From contig CM055097.1 of the NCBI GenBank assembly GCA_029204225.1, positions 26,505,039-26,569,038 of the forward strand: a DNA stretch of 64,000 bases, read 5' to 3'. The stretch's first letter is position 1; each line of letters begins with the position of its first letter. The position numbers and the translations under genes were made by a program. This DNA is from Diphasiastrum complanatum. Its lineage: Eukaryota; Streptophyta; Lycopodiopsida; Lycopodiales; Lycopodiaceae. Below are positions 12,510 to 25,150 of this stretch, in pieces. The notes under the pieces are model-generated. The model searched no databases and was not told the DNA's origin. It worked only from the letters and a program-made list of their open reading frames with translations.

Positions 12510-13230
12510 ATTGACATGGAACCTCTTTGCCAATATAATGATATATTGATTGACAATCGCATAGTAAGATTAGGAAACAGGTCTGTGGTATTCCTATGGG
12601 TTTTGCCTGTTCCCCTACATGGTGTAACGAGTATATGTCATTCTTTGAATTATATTTTATGAAAAGGCTTGCCAGACTTGGAAAGGTGAAATACCTATGT
12701 GCTTTCAAACATACTTTCTGTTATATTGATGATATTTGTTTCATGAATAATACAGATGCTCTTGTATTTCTAGACAAGAAGCAATCTCGTGTCGATGATA
12801 ATGCCTTATGGATCTATCCCTTGGAGTACCTCACCATAGAAAATGAAGATGCTTCGGAGAATACGGTCAATTTTTTGAATATTACCACTACCTTTGATTC
12901 TTTTTCAGGTAAATTTCATATGAAAAAATTTGACAAGCGAAGAGAAGTTCTGTTTTTTGTTTTTTCAGTATGTGCATATAACTGCCAATAGGCCGATTAT
13001 GAACCATATAAAGCTATTATCGCTCAAATTATTGCTGCCATGTATTGTTGTAGCAAACAAGATACTTTTATGGATGAGGTCGGAAACATTGTTCTTGCTT
13101 TTCAAAGTAATGGCTTCATGAGAGGAAGATTATATGAGATTATAAAGAACCTATTCTTACACAATTTGTTCCTTGGACTCAAGTTTACTTTACCAAAAAA
13201 TGCTAAATTTCTTTTGGTGGACAGTTAGCA
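12510..13230 (+). pseudogene. Penelope-like element reverse transcriptase relic
   Basis: Immediately after the copia LTR the plus strand encodes, across two frameshifts, G-I-P-M-G-F-A-C-S-P-T-W-C near 12590, an intact F-C-Y-I-D-D-I catalytic box near 12720, I-Y-P-L-E-Y-L-T-I-E-N-E, V-N-F-L-N-I, G-K-F-H-M-K-K-F-D-K-R and then A-N-R-P...A-M-Y-C-C-S...F-Q-S-N-G-F. G-I-P-M-G plus Y-I-D-D followed by the P-L-E-L-T-x-E and Y-L-D-x-x-I-like blocks is the pattern of Penelope-like RTs and differs from copia, gypsy and L1. No GIY-YIG endonuclease was seen. A different Y-I-D-D-type RT cannot be excluded. Confidence 0.6.
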
Positions 13231-13293
13231 CTCCATCTCAGGGGTGCTAACTGCCCCCTGAGAGACTTTGCTAGTTGTGGGTACGGTTGGTGG

Positions 13294-14684
<1,391 letters not shown>

Positions 14685-15405
14685 AACCGAAGATGGCCTC
14701 TCCTTTGCCTCCTCTCACAGAGACCTTGGCCCTCTTTCCACCTCCCCTACTATTGACTGCGATAGCAAATGGATTTTCAAAGCTCTGTATAAGACTGGCA
14801 AAATTTCCTATTCCTCTATCTACTCTACAACTAAAGAGCCTAACTTCATATTTTCTTGGTTCAACTCTAAAGTGAAACCTCTCTGATATCCCTCATCTTT
14901 AGAAGACTAGATTCCACTAAACCCATAGAATCAAAACCTATCAAGTATATAATTTTCTCTCTTAATATTCTTCACATTTCTCTTCTCATTTGTGCCAGTT
15001 GTAGGGTTAATGTGTCTCATGTCTGCTCTAAATGCAAAACATCAGATGAAGACGTGGCAAATTTGTTCTTTCATTGCCAAACCCCTCTATGGAAATCAGT
15101 GATTGACCTCTTCATTGAGCACTTTCATGTTAGATTCAGGAGGCTTCTAGCACATTGATCTACCGTTGAACGATATCACTTTTGAGGATATGACTATCAA
15201 TGCTTTTTGGCAATAGATTAGAGCTATCCCACTTTGGAACATTTGGTTAGATAGAAATAGCATGGATTTGGGACTGGTGATTATGTCATCTCCCTTTGCT
15301 TCTTTTTAAGGAGGTTGATAAACTCTTCCATCTATAAACTATTTGTTAGTACTTTGTTAAAAGTGTTTAATCTACGGTTAGCTTTTTGAGAGAAAAACAA
15401 AATTG
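14685..15405 (+). mobile_element. LINE 3' portion with zinc-binding RT C-terminus
   Basis: Frames on the plus strand give C-K-T-S-D-E-D-V-A-N-L-F-F-H-C near 15035, which matches the zf-RVT finger (C-x2-C...E-x-x-x-H-L-F-x-x-C) at the end of plant L1-type ORF2. It is followed by I-P-L-W-N-I-W-L-D-R-N, the block usually found after it. The 5' side (cctctcctttgcctcctctcacagagacc) and the 3' end (ctacggttagctttttgagagaaa) both match the LINE at 6150-7047, so the two are members of one family, each with a different internal loss. Confidence 0.7.
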
Positions 15406-18159
15406 GTATGTTTGAAGAACATGCTTGCAAAATGAATCAATGTCCCTGATTAGAGAGATAATTTTTTGAAAAAGTGCTTAAAACGGACACTTTCTTACAA
15501 ATTTTTTAACAACTCTAGAACCAACAACTTCATGATATCCCTTTATATAGTCCCACCTTGGAGAATTATTGTACACTTTAACATGGTACACAATCTCTTG
15601 TTACTTTATTTTAATGGTTTGATAACTTGGAATATGAAGCAACATACCTAGTGTAAACTGCATTTGAAGTGATTACATAGAAAAGTAAGATCATATATAG
15701 TTTGGATGGAAGCCATGACATTCTGCCCTTGAATGTCGAACCTTGATGTAGTGGCAAAAGGATGTTCTATTGACATTTCTGTTAACTACTACCACACTAT
15801 ATTTGAATTGCCATTGAATGGTGAAAAAGTCTCTAATATAAAATTTCAAGCTTGAAAGATGTCAAATTCAACTCCCTTTTATTTTTTATAGTCTTTATAG
15901 GCCACACATTTTTACTTCTTACGAATTGTAACATGCTATGAAAATACATGTATGAAATTTTTGTGACTCTAATTAATACTAAAATTTCTATATAAACTTT
16001 CAAACTCATAGTATGATGATCATGCTACTTTCTTTTCTCATAAATTGTTTCTTTACTCAAAGTCTACCCTGACTACTTTCACTAGCTTTTATGGAATTGT
16101 TGAAAAGAAAAGCAGGTGGAACCCAGGTAGATCCCACCAAACACAACCTTCTCCTACAGAATAAATGAAAAAAGGGAATGCAAATCCGTGACTTGGTTGC
16201 ATTTCACCTTATATAAGGAGGCTCCTTACTAGGCTTCCACCTAATACGTTGGCCCACTGAGATTAAGGCCTTAGAGCTTTCTCCGAGTAGGGTCAATAGA
16301 CATCCTCTAGGTACAAACTTCTATTTTCTACTTTTATTGGCCCTATCCTTGAAGGAGGCACTATCCATCCACTTGGTCTTTCTAGGACATATCTAGTTAA
16401 TGAGAGTGGCCTTTTTTATACACAATCTCAAAGAATTGGATGCTCCAATACAAGAAACACTTGTAAAGAGAAGAAGGGAGGCCTATGAGTTCACGAAAAT
16501 TGACATGATAGAAGTCAAATTTGGAGTATTGTCTTCGGTAGAGGTAATGCAAAGGGACATGTGTTTAGCACTCTCCAGTGGAAAATGTCCTGATGAGTAT
16601 CAATGTATGAGAGAATTTATGGAATAGAGATGTTTTTCAGGTAGGATGCACAAGGAAAAGAAGACATCATATAGTGTTAACCTAGTGTTGTTGATTTGCC
16701 TACTAGTTATGTCGTAGATGGATTATCTGGTGGAGAAACAATTTTTAATAGTTGGTCCCACACCTCCAAAATCAATCCAAAAGCCCAAGGAGCTCAAGGC
16801 TCCAAACATCAATGACATAATAGCTAGAATTTGAGTCCATGCAATCATTGCCACAATACAACTCTTACCCAACTTGACCATATTAAAAGAATACCCTTTT
16901 AGTTTTAAATGGACCTTATGCAAGGTAGGTATTGTGCTACAATATATCATCCAAATCATTTCACTTCAGTTAATGGATTCATTTTAGTGAAAGAAGCATG
17001 TACATAATGTTTTGGTGTGCTTCAAGGAAATTTTGATACTAAGTTTTTATGAGTAGTTGGGCTTATATTGCTTCTACTAATTGTACAAATGACATAATCC
17101 CAACTCGCTTGTGTTGTTTTCTTTGTATTTGAGCTGCATCTAGAGCATTCTAATTTACTTATGCATGCATTTAGTTGCAATCTTTTGTCAAAAGGTTCAA
17201 GTCATTAACCATTCATTGAATGATGCCTAGCTATTGGTCCCAATACATGCTTAATGAAATTTGCTAGATAGAAACATGGACGCAATAGAAATAAAAATCC
17301 AAAGTGGAAAAACATTTGTTATTGGGATTACAATAGGGATGACTCATCCCGCTTTCAACTGTGGCTCCTAGAGGCCTTGGTCCTTCCCTAGTACTTGGAC
17401 CTTTGGGCCTTGTATCTAGCTCTTGCCTATTTCCCCATGTTCAATTTCATGATATTTAAGAGAAAACTATCAAGACCTCAAGAACTATATCTTACATCAT
17501 GCAACACATAAATCAGTGCATTGAATCCACAAACACATTTTTGCTTAAGGTGGCTTGCCACTACTATCTTGGCTGACATTCACTACTACACAATGGAGGC
17601 TTTAAAAGCTAGATTAAGGAGCTTACTGGAAAAAAGATAGTGTAGTAATCCATAACTGATAGCATGCTATTCCACGTAAACAGACACCCATTTCCCAATA
17701 TCCAACAAACAAGATAAACTTTGACTCTGGCCTGCAAAAGATCAAAGCCACAATCACCAATTACAAGGCTTACATCAAAATCCTATGTACGAAATAATAG
17801 AACAATTGTCTAACATACAAATTTTTGTAACTATGAAATGGAGAGATCATAGATGATATGGAAATGTACCAACCTTTCTAGGAGGCTGAGAGCGAGTAAT
17901 CACTTCGGAGACATTCTTCATCATGGATCGCTACCAACTACTGATGGATTCACAAATGCTTATTTTATTATGAAGTCATATACAAATGGCTTAGAGTGGC
18001 TTTGTTTTTGGGGAGGCTGTGCTTGACACAAAAGGCCCAAGGGGAAGCTCTACCTAATACCAAGTGTAGTACTTTTTTAACTTTGTGAAGATATACTTGC
18101 CTAGATTTGTTAAAAACTGAGGTGTACTTTTAGATGAGTTTGAGCATTAAGATGAGTGT
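15406..18159. other. No recognisable gene
   Basis: About 2.7 kb with short frames only. A 75-codon frame at 16400-16627 and a 78-codon minus-strand frame at 16723-16959 have no motif or neighbouring exon that I can support. Confidence 0.5.
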
Positions 18160-19090
18160 TCTTTTTTGAATTATGTGCACATGCATGGTCCACCAAGTAG
18201 AATCTATTGACAAATGCCATACATAAAGTTATGATCTTGTTCTTGTGATGTATCAATGACCTTGTTCATGAACCAACTATATGTGCACATGCCTGGTCCA
18301 ACAAGTGGAATCTGAGGACAAATGCCATATATAAATTTATTATTTTTAGGAACCTTTCTAATTTAACGTATTGGGACAACTATTATCTCTATCTTGAATG
18401 TCCATGTGGACAGTCCAAGAGAAATGACATTCTCCTATTCAAATACAAAATTGACTTTTTAAAATGGCTTTTTGTTTGCATGTGGCCAAGCAAACACTTC
18501 CCCTAGGTCATGGTGAAGACAAATATATATGTTTGAAATTTTTGTTGTTATGCACCAATTTAACATGCCTATCAGCAATGACACATGCACATTTCAATCA
18601 TAAATTTATTGTGACGGTTTACTAAAAGCTAACGTGTCACTCCAAGTGAATTTAAGCATGAAAATGAGTTTATTTTTATTTCTATTCTTAGCTTCTAAAT
18701 GTAGTCTTTGCTTTTTATTTTTCAAGGATTTGATTGCCTCGAGTAAGGCTAAGCTTCTCATGATATATCCATCACCTTGCTTATAAACCGATATGTGCAT
18801 GTGGACAATCCATCACAGGGGATGTAATTACAAATGCCATGTGTAAGTTGGATTTTTTAAGCAACCTTTCTCCTTGTCCTGATTGAAAGTCCATGAAGAA
18901 AATCCAAGGGGAAGGACCTTCTTCTAGTTGATGTCAAGTGCAAGTTTATCTTTTTGAAATAGCACCTTTTGAAAACCACAAGGGAAAATTGTGCACGCAG
19001 TTGTGCATATGGTCAAGCACCCATTCCCCTAGGGAATGTTGAGAGCAAATTTATTTGTTTGAGATATTTTTTGTTATGCACCAATTGTAC
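18160..19090. repeat. Diverged tandem and higher-order repeat array
   Basis: Units of about 110 bp share a pattern of tgcacatg-ctggtccaacaagtgga followed by gacaaatgccat-tataaa. Longer blocks recur about 490-530 bp apart: the ggccaagcaaacacttcccctagg block near 18484 pairs with gtcaagcacccattcccctagg near 19009, and ggacagtccaagagaaatgac near 18408 pairs with gaaaatccaaggggaaggacc near 18897. Both levels are heavily mutated, so this is an old local amplification. No coding content recognised. Confidence 0.6.
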
Positions 19091-19702
19091 GTTCGTGTAG
19101 GCAGTCGTGTGGGAGGGGGGACCCTTTTATCCACCATAATATTAAGCACTATTTTCGTGGCAACCCCATTGGTTGTGATTTTCATGACTAAAATAAGTCA
19201 TAAATATGAAAACGAGTTCCTTAAAAGTAAACATTTCGATTTCTATTTTACATTACAGTACACTAGTCGAATTTTCATCCCCTCAAATTGTTAAGCTCTC
19301 ACTCTTGGTATTGGACTTGAGATATTATCTTCAAACAAGGATGTTCTTAAGATTTCAACTACGATAAATTTACAACTCTAGACTTCTATGCACACATTAT
19401 ATTCTCTTACTGTAGTGAGATTCTTTATAGAGAAATCTTGGGTGTCATGTGGTGCAATGGCAAGTCAAGTTCATTCCAATGAGGGGCCATGGAGATGGTT
19501 CTCATATTGCATTCTAGCTTAAGCTATCAAAATAAGAAGATAATAAGATTATGTACCAAGATGTTATCTACAATGATGTGAATCATCAAGAGGGGATTTT
19601 ACCAAGCTAGTAACACACTAAAACAATCAACAGCTACTCATTCACATAAAACACTAGCAAGAGCATAAAAGAAATGTTACATAGATTGTGACCGACGCAG
19701 GG

Positions 19703-19915
<213 letters not shown>

Positions 19916-19959
19916 CTATAAGGTTGCACTTAGTTTTTCATATTTTATTTCATGTGGTC

Positions 19960-20925
19960 AGCTTCAGTCTTTAAGGGCTGATTGATATCGATGGCGATTG
20001 ATGGGAGTCCCCGATCCCAATAACCTTGTAACTATGCCAAAGATGCCACCAGGTCGTAGTTCTCCGCAAAATATCGCACATCACGATCGGGGTTGCCATG
20101 ATGTTGTTGGTAGAAGACACGGCAATTTGTGATCATGTTGTTTGCCTAATTGCTGGTATTTACACCTGTCAGCTTGGGCCAATAAATCTTGTTTTTAGCC
20201 TTCGCGTCAGCAAACGACTCTCAACGACCTATTGGAGAATAGTAGGGATTGATGTGCATATAGACTGGTGCGTCGAGATACCATGCCATGGAGGTTTTGC
20301 TTTGTAGAAACAGTTGATGGCACCATGTTGGTTGTGGATCAAGGAGTTTGACTACTTCTTTATGGGTTTTGCAGTCGTCAAGGTTCGGAAGAATGTATCC
20401 GCCTCACTCCTTTGGTTGAACTTCTTTGCAAACTATTGGGAGATCAGTATACCCTTGTATAGGTGCATTTGGAGTGATCCTATGTCTTATTGAAGGTGCT
20501 TCAATTTCCAAGCTATGTTCCTCTTGTGGATCAGGTTGAGGGGAGAGAGGTGGTGAGGGATTGGATTCAACAATGCATTGGGATTCAGGGGAAAATTGGC
20601 GTTGGATGAAAGAAAATTTAGTGATGTCAATGGGGTTAGAAGCGGAAGATGGGAGATGACGTTGGGAGGAAGTAAAACAAGTGTCCTACGAGTTGGTTGG
20701 TGGAGGAGCTATAGACACTTGAGTTGGGCCTTGAAACGTCGACCCCTAATTTGCTGTTGGAGGCCCTTGGAAACCTGTCCCATTACCACCATATGATCCA
20801 TCGTAGTGATACCCTGATTGGTGAAATTGAGCATGCTCTGCATGGACAGAAGGTGCCGATTGGGTGGTTGCCTTTAATTTCTCTTCCAAGGTGGTAATAT
20901 GTTGGACATGTTCTGTGTCTTCATG
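19960..20925 (-). pseudogene. Degenerate minus-strand coding stretch, unidentified
   Basis: The reverse complement reads for about 960 nt with only a handful of stops and protein-like composition. It starts with a short coiled segment (H-V-Q-H-I-T-T-L-E-E-K-L-K-A), then a Gly/Tyr/Gln-rich stretch (Y-H-Y-D-G-S-Y-G-G-N-G-T-G-F), a Pro/Ser-rich linker (P-P-L-S-P-Q-P-D-P-Q-E-E) and a C-terminal part with Y-F-A-E-N-Y-D-L-V-A-S-L. I do not recognise the family. Position between a microsatellite and a gypsy leader suggests transposon-derived coding sequence, but a decayed host gene is possible. Confidence 0.4.
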
Positions 20926-20994
20926 TCAGAAAAAAAAATCGGGTCTACAACTTGAATCAAAAAATAAGCAAATCCGCAAACAAAATCTCTCTCC

Positions 20995-21260
20995 TCGCGA
21001 CTTCGGCTACCTATTCTCTCTCTCTACCTTCACGTCAGTTACCTTGTTTCTCTCTCTACCCTCCCTCTCCTTCGGTTACCTCATTTCTCTCCTAACCCTC
21101 TTCGGTTACCTCCTCTCTCTTTCTAACGACTTCGGCTACCTCCTCTCTCTCTCTATAAGTTGCATCGGTTGAGATTTTCTCTCTCTAAGTTGCTTCAGTT
21201 GATATTTTCTCTCTCTAAGTTGCTTCGGTTGAGATTTTCTCTCTCCCTCTTTCGTAGCCT
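20995..21260 (+). repeat. Imperfect tandem repeat in gypsy leader
   Basis: Units of roughly 20-35 bp built on cttcgg(c/t)tacct followed by ctctctctct, repeated about eight times, some degenerating to agttgcttcagttgatattt. The same unit occurs on the other strand at 32270-32450 in the inverted gypsy copy, so it belongs to the element's leader and did not arise independently. Confidence 0.7.
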
Positions 21261-21565
21261 TCCTGCTGCGTCGTCTCATATAGAATATTTTCGAATATTT
21301 TGTAGAATATTCCACTCCTTGCCTCACCTCTGTGCTCGGTAATAAATAAATAAAAAATTTGTCGACATTTTTTTTAAAAAAAAATTGACGGTTCCCAAGA
21401 TCATCCACCAACACCAGAATGCACCATAGAAGTAACTGAAAAAAAAAATTAAATTTTAAAATCTTCACGGTCTTATCTATTAATTTTGACTATTCTTTAA
21501 CTCCTTTCTTGTAAGTTGTTTATTTCATTTTATTCTCATTCTGTGATTGTACATAACTTTCTTGT

Positions 21566-22591
21566 TTGATCTCAAATCCCAGTGCTGCAAAAACGAAAAG
21601 TGATCAAAAAGATGAGCCTGACATTCAATTTCCATCTATTGATGAAATACAATCTGAAATCGTACGTTACAACCTTGTATTTGATGGACAACCAAGTTCA
21701 ATCAGCATTGATGATTGGTTGACTGAATTAGAAGCTTATTTTTGTCATCGCCATTATTCTGAAGAAGATAAAATCTATTTTGCTTCATTGTGCAAGGACA
21801 AGTTCGAGCATGGTGGGATACTCAAGCACATTCAAAGACAAAGCTTTGGAGTCAATTCAAAATTGCTTGCATCGATAGTATTACCAGATTTTATGAGAAA
21901 TCATTTGAATCTCTCAAACAAACTGATTCTATACAACAATTTAATCAGCAATTCTTGGCATTAATTTAGAAGACAAAATTTGAGTATAGAAAATGTTTGA
22001 ACTACTATGTGGGTTTCCTTCAAATGCCTATAAAGAATGTGCTTCAACCAACTCTTTCCAAATCCATTTATGCCACTAGTTTTATGAGTTGCACAATATG
22101 ATGGATCGTGCACTTGCTCTAGAACAGTTATCTACAAACCATATCAATGAATAGTGAAAGTCACCACTCAACAAAAACCTTATTATTACAACCAACGACT
22201 GTCTGAATACGTTAGTCCTACCTTTGATGGAAGCATTCACTCCATTAATGTAGACAGTTGGCTAGAGGATTTGGATTATAACTTCTACTATAGTGGAGGT
22301 ATTGGTGACAGTGATATAGTTTTCTTTGCTTCATCGGGTTTCCAAGGACGTGTTCAGTCATGGTGGAACATTGTTCATGACTTTCATTCTGAGAACTAGT
22401 TAACTTTCGAAAGAGTTTGTAGACAGATCTTCAATCGATCTGAATTCATTCAATGGTGTTCTTTGGACCAAACAACTACAGTTGCTGAGTACAATAGAGA
22501 ATTCCAACAAATGGTCCCAATATTCGATTATGGAGAAGTATATCTTGTACAGGCTTACAACCTCAATATCGAAGCATTGTAAAAAACTATC
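21566..22591 (+). pseudogene. Gypsy gag with two consecutive gag-fold units
   Basis: Unit A (21620-21830) reads Y-N-L-V-F-D-G-Q-P-S-S-I-S then D-D-W-L-T-E-L-E-A-Y-F and E-E-D-K-I-Y-F-A-S-L. Unit B (22200-22400) reads Y-V-S-P-T-F-D-G-S-I-H-S-I, D-S-W-L-E-D-L and V-F-F-A-S-S-G-F-Q-G-R-V-Q-S-W-W. Each is a complete start of the Retrotrans_gag domain. A short deletion near 21790 removes the Cys-Phe-Gln-Gly part of unit A relative to the inverted copy and shifts the frame. Stops at 21964 and 22399 add to the decay. Confidence 0.65.
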
Positions 22592-23132
22592 TTGACTTTT
22601 CAAAGTTCATTAGTCTAAATGTCATTTGAATAAACACTTTTTGAAAGTGTGGGAAAGTTAGAAAGATTCAAATTTGAATGTTGGATACTTTGAATCCAGA
22701 CCCAAAAATAGTAGGTTAGCATTTTGGAGAGAAAGCCAAGTGGCCAAATAGGGTTTGGACCTGCTATAAAAGGATGTAACTCATGGAGAGAGTGATCTCT
22801 CTTCTCTATCTCATTTCATGCTTATACATGGTTCTCTGGGGTTCTACTATCCATTGGTGCACTATACTTGTGATTGCATGCAATTTTATGTGTAGAATGA
22901 TCTATATTTGTTATTTTTGGATCCACACATGTGAAATACAATAGCTTGATGGTTTTGTATGGACAACAACAATACTTTATCATTTCATTCAAGTTTGATC
23001 AAGTTCTATTAGTGTTTTTATCTCATTTTGTGTGTAGATGCTGATTTTTCTACATTGGTGAGATTGGTAGTGCATTTCTCTTTCTAACCAAAGATCTTTC
23101 AAGTGGATTGGATCTTAATGATCTGAAATCTT
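22592..23132 (+). repeat. 5' LTR, truncated, of LARD-like element
   Basis: Aligns with 11980-12500 of the 648-bp LTR from ttgacttttcaaag onward, including the TATA box. The first part of the LTR and the terminal TTCACA are missing; the left junction lies inside the gypsy gag. Confidence 0.85.
22765..22773 (+). promoter_or_regulatory. LTR TATA box
   Basis: TATAAAAGG at the position equivalent to 12135-12143 in the longer LTR. Confidence 0.65.
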
Positions 23133-23133
23133 A

Positions 23134-23145
23134 TGGTATCAAAGC
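23134..23145 (+). promoter_or_regulatory. Primer-binding site for initiator tRNA-Met
   Basis: TGGTATCAAAGC directly after the LTR, differing at one base from TGGTATCAGAGC, the usual complement of the tRNA-Met 3' end used by plant copia elements. Confidence 0.85.
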
Positions 23146-23275
23146 TTGTGTTTCAGTTTATGAAGGAGGAAATCAGATCTATCAATGATCTGGTGAAGAT
23201 ATTTTGCTTTTGTAGATTGGATCTTTTGTAGATCAAAATCCTATATAGGTTTTCAAACTTGATCAATTCCGATTT

Positions 23276-24356
23276 TTGATTTCACATATATGTGAAGAGT
23301 TCAAAGTAGGATGTACTTTGAATGATGTCATTGTGAATGATAGTGAGGAAGAATCATTATCATATGAGTCATTACCTAAATCATTGAATAGAAATTCTTG
23401 TTTGAAAAAAGAGAGTACTTCAATCATCCTTATGTTGAAGGGACTAATGATTTTTTTCATGGCTTCTAATGTTTTTGAGGTTTTTACTTATTATGATGCA
23501 ATCATTAAGAGGGAGTCTTATGAAGGAAAGAGCAATGGAAGATTGGTTCTTGGGAAGATCCAAGGCATGGATCTCACATCTCTTCATCAACTCAAAGTAT
23601 TCTATGATTGTGAATTGATCACTCATGATCAAGATGGCAAAAGGTTGGTTGGAGAAGACTACATGGAGCAAATCAAGAGGCAATTTTTTCAAGGCAGGGG
23701 AGATCTCATTGGTAGGATTTTGAGGTTTGTTATGAGCTCAAGAATGCTGAAATTATTAGGTTTGATCTTCACCTATTCTACTTCACGTTGGCTGGAAAGT
23801 TTGGAATCTATCTTTTGATTTATGATGGTGGCATTGTTTTCACTAACCTTTGTGGAAATTCAAGATCAAGCATTGATAAGATATTGTTGGATCTAGATCA
23901 TATGCTTGAGATGGAGTGTCTAAAGATATTCATATCCTTGATATCTTTGATGTTCAAGAGAAAGGTAAGCAAGTGGAAGTGACACACTTTGTTTTACTCA
24001 CATGTTTTGGAGAATCTTCTTGTGTAGATGATGTTATGCAAGTGGATATTAATTATCATGGTTTTATAGCAACTAATGGATCTGGAAAAGAGGTCTTAGT
24101 CAATGGATTTGATGGTCAAGTGGAAGATCAAGAAATTGATCTCAAAGGGCTTCAACAACACAAAAGGGAAAGTGGCAATTTGGAGCTAGTCAAGAGCATC
24201 AAAGGAGGGTCATTTGGAAAAGATGTTTTGGATATGTTTTTGCGGGTGTTTGAAGACTCAAGAAAGGTCAAAAGAACAGCAAACAAATGTTGTTCAAGTT
24301 TACTTTACTTCTTCTATCTCATGTTTGAACTATCTCATGTGGATAATTTACAATGA
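23276..24356 (+). other. Internal open frames of LARD-like element
   Basis: Frames 23276-23818 (180 codons) and 23916-24356 (146 codons) lie between primer site and polypurine tract. The first has no counterpart elsewhere in the window and no motif I recognise. The second contains F-D-G-Q-V-E-D-Q-E-I-D-L and F-Y-L-M-F-E, shared with the RT-replacing segment of the chimeric copia copies. Whether these frames were ever translated is unknown; they are not in a common frame. Confidence 0.5.
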
Positions 24357-24844
24357 CAACTCTCGTTCAGTAGCTATTTCTCTTGCAAAAATCAATCTCA
24401 CAAAAAAGATTTAGAGAAATAAGGAAATATACCAATGGGACAAATAATTGATAATTATATGGCACTTGTCGAACAAAAAACTTTCATTCATCAACGTTGA
24501 TAATGCACCTTGGTGCAAATTGTCAACATATGGTAAAACTAGCTACATTGCTTTGCATCATTTTGATGTTGGAGTTGTACTAGCATTCTTGGCTGGTTTT
24601 GCTGATGGAAATTAAGCTATTGGAGGTTCATAATGTCACTTATTCATGGCCAAGTCATTAAGTGGAGGAAACATTTCATTTACATTCTATTTTGTTCTTC
24701 ATGTTCTAGTTACATCTTGATGTGTAAAATTGATGTAAGAGATAGTGAAACATCCAATTTGGACACTATTCTCTATATCAATTATGGAAATTAATTTAGA
24801 ACACTAGGATGCATTCCACCCTCATCACTTGGATGCCTTGGAGC

Positions 24845-24872
24845 CCACCTCTGTCATGTCAGACAGAGGTGG
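24845..24872 (+). other. Perfect 11-bp stem-loop in LARD-like element
   Basis: CCACCTCTGTC, a six-base loop, then GACAGAGGTGG. It lies in the 3' noncoding part of the element, 280 bp before the polypurine tract. Could be an RNA structure of the element or a decayed insertion scar. Confidence 0.6.
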
Positions 24873-25140
24873 TGGAAGATTGGCACATGCGACAAGAAAC
24901 ATAAAGACTGCATCCAATCAACTTAGAGACTCTAGTTGGTTATCTTCTCGTTAGTTGTGGGCACATAACCTGACACTTCTTAGCACTTCTAAGCAACTGG
25001 TTGCATAAAACTTGATATGGCCTCGACTGGAACAAGGATCAAGGTTCAGCGTACTTATGAAACGGTCAGTAAGAGCAAACATGCAAAAACCAAATGCTCA
25101 AAAAAGCATTAGTATGGTTAAAACTATGCCAAAACTAGTT

Positions 25141-25150
25141 GAAGAGGGAG
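25141..25150 (+). promoter_or_regulatory. Polypurine tract of LARD-like element
   Basis: GAAGAGGGAG immediately followed by the LTR start TGTGAGAAAT; identical to the tract at 11852-11861. Confidence 0.85.

Larger units (their letters stand above)
20985..22591 (+). mobile_element. Ty3/gypsy gag copy 1 with leader, truncated by copia LTR
   Basis: A pyrimidine-rich leader leads into a gag region that stops abruptly at 22591, where copia LTR sequence begins in mid-word (the inverted copy at 30830 continues). The inverted copy at 30371-32460 matches leader and gag, so the two are members of one family. No pol or LTR of its own is visible. Confidence 0.7.

Noticed and set aside
16400..16627. 75-codon frame with V-K-F-G-V-L-S-S-V-E-V, faintly like an RNA polymerase largest-subunit N-terminus
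   Set aside because: The similarity is a single short word, with no neighbouring exon or further motif.
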